64,000 bases of DNA from Fenollaria massiliensis (GTDB lineage: Bacteria > Bacillota > Clostridia > Tissierellales > Peptoniphilaceae): NCBI RefSeq assembly GCF_000312505.2, contig NZ_HG326226.1:300227-364226 (forward strand). Reading direction: 5' to 3'. Every line of letters begins with the position of its first letter. Within the stretch, counting starts at the first letter, position 1. Made by a program: the position numbers and the translations under genes. The notes beneath the pieces are model-generated. The model did not search any database and was not told where the DNA came from. It saw nothing but the letters and a program-made list of their open reading frames with translations. Below are positions 58,107 to 64,000 of the stretch, in pieces.

Positions 58107-58796
58107 ATGAATATTGTAAAAACAGTAAATTTAACAAAAACTTACAATAGTGGAGTAGAAGTACACGCTCTATCAAATGTGAATTTTGAAATGGAAAAAG
58201 GAGATCTTGTTGCCATTATTGGAGATAGCGGGTCAGGAAAGTCTACCTTGCTTCATCTATTAGCAGGAGTTGATAAACCAACAAGTGGGGATATTTTTAT
58301 TCAAGATAAAAATATTACCAAGTTTAACAAAGATGAGATGACAATCTTTCGAAGAAGGAATATAGGCGTAGTATATCAATTTTTTAATTTGATTCCAAAC
58401 ATCAACGTTCGAAAAAATATTTTACTTCCTCTTTTGTTAGACAATAAAAAGGCAGATGAAGAATATTTAAAGGAAATTTTATCGATACTAGGAATAGAAG
58501 GAAAGCTTGATAGGTATCCAAAACAATTATCAGGTGGCGAGCAACAAAGAGTCGCTATTGCCAGAAGTCTTATTACAAGACCTGCAATAATCTTAGCAGA
58601 TGAACCTACAGGAAATCTCGATAGAAAAAATTCTGAAGAAATCACAGGGCTTTTTAGACTAGTAAATAAGAGATTAAATTCTACAATTATGATAATAACT
58701 CATGATGAAAAAGTAGCAAATTCTTGTGATAAGGTCTATAGAATGGTAGATGGTAGGTTAAATTTCTTAGGAGATGAAACTTATGAAAATTATTAA
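58107..58796 (+). CDS. ABC ATPase (BceA / MacB-LolD family)
   Basis: 229 residues. Walker A GDSGSGKSTLLHLLAG, signature LSGGEQQRVAIARSL, Walker B IILADEPTGNLD, switch His ITHD. AAGGAGGG precedes ATG. It overlaps the permease gene by 14 bases. Energises target protection against cell-wall-active peptides. Confidence 0.9.
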   Translation: MNIVKTVNLTKTYNSGVEVHALSNVNFEMEKGDLVAIIGDSGSGKSTLLHLLAGVDKPTSGDIFIQDKNITKFNKDEMTIFRRRNIGVVYQFFNLIPNINVRKNILLPLLLDNKKADEEYLKEILSILGIEGKLDRYPKQLSGGEQQRVAIARSLITRPAIILADEPTGNLDRKNSEEITGLFRLVNKRLNSTIMIITHDEKVANSCDKVYRMVDGRLNFLGDETYENY

Positions 58797-61278
58797 TGAC
58801 CTAGCTGATGGAGCTGTAAAAAATAATAAGAAAGACAGTTTTGCTATTAAAATATCAATACTTTTAGCAGTGATTTTACTAGGAACTGTTATTTTTGTTT
58901 TCGACTCAATGAACACTGAACAGTATGAATATGTAAAGAAAGCTATTGGAGATTATCATGTAGATATAGCTGAAATTGACGAAAGTTTTTATGATAAATT
59001 AAAAAACGATACAGATATAGAAAAAGTTTCTTTCAATAAAATTATTAATACAGACTTAAATGCGGTTATATATGAAAATGGAGATTATGAAAGTCTTCTC
59101 GGCTATGAAATTAAAAATGGCAGAAAACCAGAAAATTCAAATGAACTTTTAGTACCAGAGAGATTTTTAATAAAAAATAAGGAGTACGATTTAGGTTCTG
59201 AGATTATTGAAAATAAAAAGACATATACCATAGTTGGTGTTTACGATGATTATGGATATTCTTTTGAAGATACTATGCTTATAGGTTTAGCAGATAGTAA
59301 TAAAAAGGATTATCTATTTGACAACAATGCTGGAATAGAAGCATGGATTTGGTATAAAAGCATAAGGGATACCTACACAAAGACTCGAAAAATTTTATCT
59401 GAAATGAATATTGATGAGAAACAAGCCTTAGATATTGGAAGAGTATTTTACAACAAACATATTTTAGAACACAGTATGGTTTATCCTAAAGGAATTATTC
59501 CACCTAAAAGTGTTGTAAATTTAGCTATAGAAAAATATGGGATAGCTTTTTTTCTCACCGTACTTTTTGCCTTTATTATCTATGGTGCTTTTAATGTATG
59601 GAATACTAGAGATTTAAAAGAAATTGCTCTATTAAAAAGCACTGGGATGACAGATAAGCAGGTCAAAAAAATGATTCGAAAGAAAGCTTTTAAACTTTCA
59701 ACCTTACCAATAGCCTTGGGAACAATCTTATCTTTGGCTTCTGCAAATCTGCTCTTATATTTGATGTGGCTTAACAATTCTATATCCTATAAAAATATGT
59801 CTGAGATAGTAGGAGAAAGTTTAATATCGCCAGACTTTCATTTCGTTTGTCCAAATCCTATTTCTATAATAATCATTCTCTTATTATCTCTTTTAATGGT
59901 GTATTTGTCTGCGACGATCCCTGCTAGGAAGAGTGCAAAATTAAAGATAATAGAAGGTTTAAATGGAATTACAGAAAAAAATATAAAATTAGGAAAATCA
60001 AAAATAAATGGACCTATAGAAAAGACTTTAGCAAAAGATTATTATAGGTCATATCGATCAACCTATCGAATTATTGTAATCTCAATGGCTCTTTCTGCCT
60101 TTGTATTGACAACAGTTTTGGTTAGCCAATCATATAGAACTTTGAACGAAAAATATAACTCTTATAAAAGTCCTTACAATTTTGACTCTAGTATTTATGT
60201 AGATGATTTTTTGGATAAAAACTTTGTTCACGATATAGAAAAAGTTGAAGGCATAGACCAATTGCATGTATATCAAAGAGTAGATACAAAATTTTACGCT
60301 GGTGAAAATGAGGACTTTATTTCTAAGGATTTAAATGAAGCCTTGAATAGCGGTAAAATACCGGAAGATAAATTATATTCCAATATATATGCCTTAAAAG
60401 ATGAGGATTTTGAAAAACTTTTAAATGAAAATAATATTTCGAATGCAAAGTATTTACTACTAAATAAAATTGCAAAAGATAGTAGAAGTCCTTATTCTTT
60501 AAATGAATATATAAAAATTTCTGATAAGGATACAGGAAAAGTTACTTTAAAATATAATGCACAGGGCAAACCAATAAATATAAAAATTGACGCAAGTATT
60601 GATGAAATGCCTTATGACTTAGAAGCTTATGATAATAATGAAATATCCATCTACACAAGCACAAGTAATATGAAGAAATTTATTGATGAGTATGGAATAG
60701 ATAAATCAGATCCTGTTTACTATTATTTTGTAAAAATCAAAGCTGATAAAAATAAAGAAAAAGTATTTGAAGATGCCGAAAAAGTGATTTCGACCTATGT
60801 TCCAAAATCAGATCATGGCACTTCTACAGAAATTATAAAAGCTGCTATGAATAAAGAACAAACGAGAAATGAAAAACTTTTAAATCTTGGCATCCAAATC
60901 ATTCTTATAACCATTGCTCTGTCCAATGCCTATAATAGTTTTAAAGGCAACCTTAGGGCAAGAGCCAATGACTTTAAACTTCTATCAACAGCAGGTATGA
61001 CAGAAAAACAAATGGAAAAGATGGTCTTCGGAGAGGGGAAAATATTGTTTAAAAATATTTTCTTAGCCTATATCTTTATGTTCATTATTGGAATTGCATT
61101 GAGAGCCTATAGAAGTAACTATGAATTAGGATTTGCGATAAAAGGTCTGATAACAAATATGAATTATATCCCTCTAATAGTAGTATTTGTATTTATGATT
61201 GCAGGAGTTTTATTTGCGATAAAAAGTGGTTTTAAAACAATAAATGAAAACTCAGATAATACTTTCAAGAGTATATAA
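58783..61278 (+). CDS. FtsX-type ABC permease (BceB-like)
   Basis: 831 residues from ATG 58783 (AGGAGATG upstream). One N-terminal membrane helix, a first external domain, three helices with the FtsX core (YGAFNVWNTRDLKEIALLKSTGMTDKQVKKMI), a further helix, a large external domain (about 450-680), then a second FtsX core (NSFKGNLRARANDFKLLSTAGMTEKQMEKM) with three helices. The double-FtsX plan matches MacB-like/BceB-like permeases on mobile elements that give bacitracin or lantibiotic tolerance. Confidence 0.85.
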   Translation: MKIINDLADGAVKNNKKDSFAIKISILLAVILLGTVIFVFDSMNTEQYEYVKKAIGDYHVDIAEIDESFYDKLKNDTDIEKVSFNKIINTDLNAVIYENGDYESLLGYEIKNGRKPENSNELLVPERFLIKNKEYDLGSEIIENKKTYTIVGVYDDYGYSFEDTMLIGLADSNKKDYLFDNNAGIEAWIWYKSIRDTYTKTRKILSEMNIDEKQALDIGRVFYNKHILEHSMVYPKGIIPPKSVVNLAIEKYGIAFFLTVLFAFIIYGAFNVWNTRDLKEIALLKSTGMTDKQVKKMIRKKAFKLSTLPIALGTILSLASANLLLYLMWLNNSISYKNMSEIVGESLISPDFHFVCPNPISIIIILLLSLLMVYLSATIPARKSAKLKIIEGLNGITEKNIKLGKSKINGPIEKTLAKDYYRSYRSTYRIIVISMALSAFVLTTVLVSQSYRTLNEKYNSYKSPYNFDSSIYVDDFLDKNFVHDIEKVEGIDQLHVYQRVDTKFYAGENEDFISKDLNEALNSGKIPEDKLYSNIYALKDEDFEKLLNENNISNAKYLLLNKIAKDSRSPYSLNEYIKISDKDTGKVTLKYNAQGKPINIKIDASIDEMPYDLEAYDNNEISIYTSTSNMKKFIDEYGIDKSDPVYYYFVKIKADKNKEKVFEDAEKVISTYVPKSDHGTSTEIIKAAMNKEQTRNEKLLNLGIQIILITIALSNAYNSFKGNLRARANDFKLLSTAGMTEKQMEKMVFGEGKILFKNIFLAYIFMFIIGIALRAYRSNYELGFAIKGLITNMNYIPLIVVFVFMIAGVLFAIKSGFKTINENSDNTFKSI

Positions 61279-61280
61279 GA

Positions 61281-61314
61281 AAAAGGCTATGAGCATTAAA
61301 ACTCATAGCCTTTT
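61281..61314. terminator. Bidirectional terminator after the resistance operon
   Basis: AAAAGGCTATGAG pairs exactly with CTCATAGCCTTTT. It contains the last codons of the relic frame on the minus strand. Confidence 0.85.
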
Positions 61315-61482
61315 ATCTTGCCACCTAAAGACTTTATGAACTAGTTTTTCTAAAATCCCTAATTCAATGAACCCTTGAGCTTGCTCTGAAAAATCTGTTT
61401 GTGCAGGTTCATTGACAAGGGCAATTGTATTGTGACGATAAATGAAAACACTTTTCTCAATAAATAGATCAGAATAAGTGTT
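61303..61482 (-). pseudogene. 3' fragment of an integrative-element gene
   Basis: A 59-codon open stretch ending in ..HKVFRWQDKRL with a stop at 61303, preceded by a stop at 61483 and without any start or ribosome site. The reading LFIEKSVFIYRHNTIALVNE..TDFSEQAQGFIELGILEKL has normal protein composition, so it looks like the tail of a larger gene. The family is not recognised. It suggests that the element lost its centre. Confidence 0.4.
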
Positions 61483-61656
61483 TTATTTAAAGAGAACAAT
61501 ATCAATTGTCTAGTTTTAAATTTCGACGGAAAAGCAAGATGATTTGTCAAAGTTGAGAATTTTTCTGAACGAGTTGAACTTATTGTTCATCGCAGTGAAG
61601 AAAAAATTTGAAACGAGTCAAAAGGATTAACCTCTTAGGGACAGAGAAAATAATAA

Positions 61657-61863
<207 letters not shown>

Positions 61864-62065
61864 AAGTGTTAGAAGCTGTATAGATAAATTGCTGCAAGAA
61901 AAGAGAGGACTAACACAGGTCAAGAAGCATGAGTTAGGTCTGTAAAACTTAGTAAAAATATGATATAATATTATAAATATAGAGTGAAATAAAATTCAAA
62001 TTAACTTAAGGAGGTGTGTTGAAATACAAAAAGTAAAGATAGAAAAGAATACTGTTCAGGAAACA

Positions 62066-62857
62066 TTGCTTGTGCCACTATATGGTAGAAAAATGTGTTC
62101 TGAAAAATTTCCTGAACTTTATACAGACATTTTCGCAAAGAATTTATGTGATAGTTTGGATTATGATTTTTCAGAATTAGAGAGAAAAAATAATTCGTTT
62201 TTATATGAGTTTGGATCACTTGAAGCAGCAATGCGTCAATTAGATATTATGTGGGAAATCAAAGAATATCTAAAGACTTATCCGAAGGCAACTGTTGTAA
62301 ATCTTGGCTGCGGCTTAGACGAAACAGGAAAAGCTTGTGATAATGGAAGTTGTAAGATAGTCAATATAGATTTCCCCGATGTTATAGAAGTTCGTAATCA
62401 GCTTATTTCAAATTATGAAAGAGAAAAAAATGTTGCTTGTGATTTAAAAGATTATTCATGGATGAACGAAGTAGACGGTTCAAATGGAGTTATTTTCTTT
62501 GCGGCAGGGGTATTTCATTATTTTAAGAGAAACGAAGTAAAGGATTTGGTTTTAGAGCTTTCTAAAAGATATGTAGGAGGCTGCTTGATTTTTGATAGTG
62601 TAGGTAAGCTCGGTTTAAAGCTGATGATGTCAAAGACACTAAAAAATATGGGTATCAGCGATGTAGAAGGATTATTCTATACAAACAATCCGATACAAGA
62701 TCTTAATTGGTCAGAGAAAATAAAAATTACCTCAAAGGGCTATATGTTGGGCTACTATGATATGAAAAGTCCGGGCGTTCGCTTCTCTCATCGTTTACTT
62801 GCAAAGATAGGCGATGATATGATGAAGATGGCTATAAATAAAATTGAGTTTGTTTAA
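62066..62857 (+). CDS. SAM-dependent methyltransferase (leucine-carboxyl/PPM-type), start damaged
   Basis: 263 residues from TTG 62066, but the frame continues upstream as QKVKIEKNTVQETL to an ATA at 62024 that follows GGAGGTGTGTTGA exactly where an ATG belongs. Motifs TVVNLGCGLDETG (SAM-binding) and KIVNIDFPDVIEVR, then GVFHYFKRNEV. The family methylates small molecules such as polyketide-like compounds; substrate unknown. Near-identical genes are common in gut-anaerobe conjugative elements (family knowledge). Confidence 0.7.
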   Translation: MLVPLYGRKMCSEKFPELYTDIFAKNLCDSLDYDFSELERKNNSFLYEFGSLEAAMRQLDIMWEIKEYLKTYPKATVVNLGCGLDETGKACDNGSCKIVNIDFPDVIEVRNQLISNYEREKNVACDLKDYSWMNEVDGSNGVIFFAAGVFHYFKRNEVKDLVLELSKRYVGGCLIFDSVGKLGLKLMMSKTLKNMGISDVEGLFYTNNPIQDLNWSEKIKITSKGYMLGYYDMKSPGVRFSHRLLAKIGDDMMKMAINKIEFV

Positions 62858-62896
62858 CTCAAGCAACTAAATACAATCTATAACATATCAACTTAC

Positions 62897-62935
62897 GAAA
62901 CAGTAAATCAAAAAAAGGTTTACTGTTTTTTCTTT
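62897..62935 (+). terminator. Terminator after the methyltransferase
   Basis: AAACAGTAAA pairs with TTTACTGTTT, followed by TTTTCTTTG. Confidence 0.7.
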
Positions 62936-62958
62936 GTCAAAAATGGAAAGGAGAACTT

Positions 62959-63123
62959 ATGGAAGAAGAAAAAAGGAAAATACAAGCACCACCCAATAAA
63001 CAGTTAATAATGGATATTGGAAAGACAAAATATACTGTAAACCTATATTTCAAGCAAGGTACAGGCGAAACATACAAGGATAAAATACTAAAGCTAATCA
63101 TGAGAGAAACAGAGAAGATATAA
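62959..63123 (+). CDS. TnpW-like transposon-encoded small protein
   Basis: 54 residues behind GGAAAGGAG. MDIGKTKYTVNLYFKQG..ETYKDKILKLIMRE has the pattern of TnpW proteins of Tn4451-type elements and conjugative transposons (IGKTTYIV..HF..ETxxDKILRLI). Its role in transposition is not known. It marks the right edge of the element relic. Confidence 0.7.
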   Translation: MEEEKRKIQAPPNKQLIMDIGKTKYTVNLYFKQGTGETYKDKILKLIMRETEKI

Positions 63124-63293
63124 ATTTGTCAAAGAAATTTTATTTATGTCCTTGACAAATCTTCCCAAAGGGATTGCTTTAACAAGAAAGTTAAAATATT
63201 AACACATAATTAACAAAGATAAAATTAAAAATTCACAATTCATAAAAACAGTGCAAAAAAGCTAGTAAAAACTCTTCACATAAAAAATATTGG

Positions 63294-63302
63294 TGCTATA
63301 AT
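63294..63302 (+). promoter_or_regulatory. Extended -10 of the PTS gene
   Basis: TGCTATAAT, 23 bases before the ATG; AAGGAG lies between. No strong -35. Confidence 0.55.
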
Positions 63303-63324
63303 ATCAAAAAAGGAGATTGATGAA

Positions 63325-64000
63325 ATGAAAATAAAAGAATTTTTACACAAGAAAAACGTGCTCGTGTCCTACAAGGTCTACCTTATTGACGTGCTTGGTA
63401 ACATGGCGATGGGTCTGTTCGCATCGCTACTGATCGGCACCATACTAAACACAATCGGCACACATACTGGAGCGAAATTTTTATCTGAAGAGCTTTGGCC
63501 GCTTTGCAAAGATATGACTGGCCCAGCCATCGCCGCGGCGATAGGGGTCGCACTAAAGGCGCCAAACCTAGTTATGCTCTCATCGCTTACAGTTGGCTAC
63601 ATAGGAAACCAGCTTGGCGGACCTGTTGGCTGCCTTATCGCATCGGTCGTTGCGATTGAGCTCGGCAAACTTATTTCAAAGGAAACCATGATAGACATCA
63701 TCGCAACACCACTAACTGTAATACTTTCAGGCTTTGCCATCGCAAAATTCGTTGGCCCGTCCATCAACATGATGATGGTGGGACTAGGCGATATAATCAT
63801 TGAAGCGACTAAGCTAAGACCATTCTTTATGGGCATCATAGTTTCTTTGATAGTCGGCATGGTTATGACTCTGCCTATATCGTCGGCGGCTCTTTGTATG
63901 ATGCTTGGGCTAAGCGATCTCGCTGCAGGCGCTGCAACTGCTGGCTGCTGCGCGCAAATGGTGGGCTTCGCGGTGATCAGTTTTAAGGTAAATCGCTTCG
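63325..64000 (+). CDS. PTS-type IIC membrane protein (3' end cut by window)
   Basis: 225 codons visible. The pattern YKVYLIDVLGNMAMGLFASLLIGTI, GPAIAAAIGVALKAPNLVMLSS, GGPVGCLIASVVAIELGKLISK and MGIIVSLIVGMVMTLPISSAAL fits the PTS transporter IIC family with sugar specificity unknown, a polytopic membrane protein of about 340-350 residues. No IIA/IIB domain is seen in this part. Codon use and GC are back to the chromosomal style. Confidence 0.75.
   Translation, partial: MKIKEFLHKKNVLVSYKVYLIDVLGNMAMGLFASLLIGTILNTIGTHTGAKFLSEELWPLCKDMTGPAIAAAIGVALKAPNLVMLSSLTVGYIGNQLGGPVGCLIASVVAIELGKLISKETMIDIIATPLTVILSGFAIAKFVGPSINMMMVGLGDIIIEATKLRPFFMGIIVSLIVGMVMTLPISSAALCMMLGLSDLAAGAATAGCCAQMVGFAVISFKVNRF

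Overview
The window reads as a low-GC, Gram-positive anaerobic chromosome, most likely a Firmicute of the Tissierellia/Peptoniphilaceae type (inference). The signs are strong GGAGG-type ribosome sites, TTGACA/TATAAT promoters, a WhiA gene, a GrdX-family gene (glycine reductase accessory), an alpha-ribazole kinase-like gene, a CtsR-type heat-shock box and a TPP riboswitch in front of thiT. No rRNA, tRNA or CRISPR array was recognised.

Layout: 1-10638 is chromosomal core (a partial DUF4143 ATPase, an ABC exporter, a membrane protein, an M29 aminopeptidase, a CblS-like kinase, then a close-packed Nudix-whiA-grdX-rlmD run). About 11140-43260 is a complete-looking siphovirus-type prophage beside a truncated ASCH-domain gene. 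It has an integrase, a cluster of small promoter-terminator RNA units, a membrane-anchored DnaQ/BRCT exonuclease, a CI-like repressor with a repeat operator array, about two dozen small early genes, an HUH rolling-circle Rep, an ArpU/DUF1492-like late regulator, HNH, portal, a minor head protein with a C-terminal RNase-like domain and a probable immunity gene, terminase, capsid, tail, and lysis genes.

The standout is a full diversity-generating retroelement (DGR) in the tail-fibre region. It has a variable protein with a C-terminal variable repeat, a downstream GNRA-loop hairpin, an Avd-like four-helix protein, a template repeat differing from the variable repeat at three positions that are all adenines in the template, and a DGR-type reverse transcriptase. 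It probably diversifies the receptor-binding tip of the phage.

Downstream (43272-55883) come an ABC transporter plus lone histidine kinase behind four TTAAGA boxes at exact 11-bp spacing, a CtsR-boxed dnaJ-like/clpB operon, a lantibiotic-immunity-like ABC/two-component cassette between two near-identical terminators, a 33-codon membrane protein, a RelBE-type toxin-antitoxin pair and TPP-riboswitch-thiT. From about 56240 to 63125 is a more AT-rich segment with a BceRSAB-like resistance module followed by relics of an integrative element (truncated serine recombinase, methyltransferase, TnpW-like protein). The window ends inside a PTS IIC gene.

Many start sites were moved from the longest open frame to the codon that follows a good Shine-Dalgarno; this is stated per gene. 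Functions rest on motif recognition by eye, with no database search.
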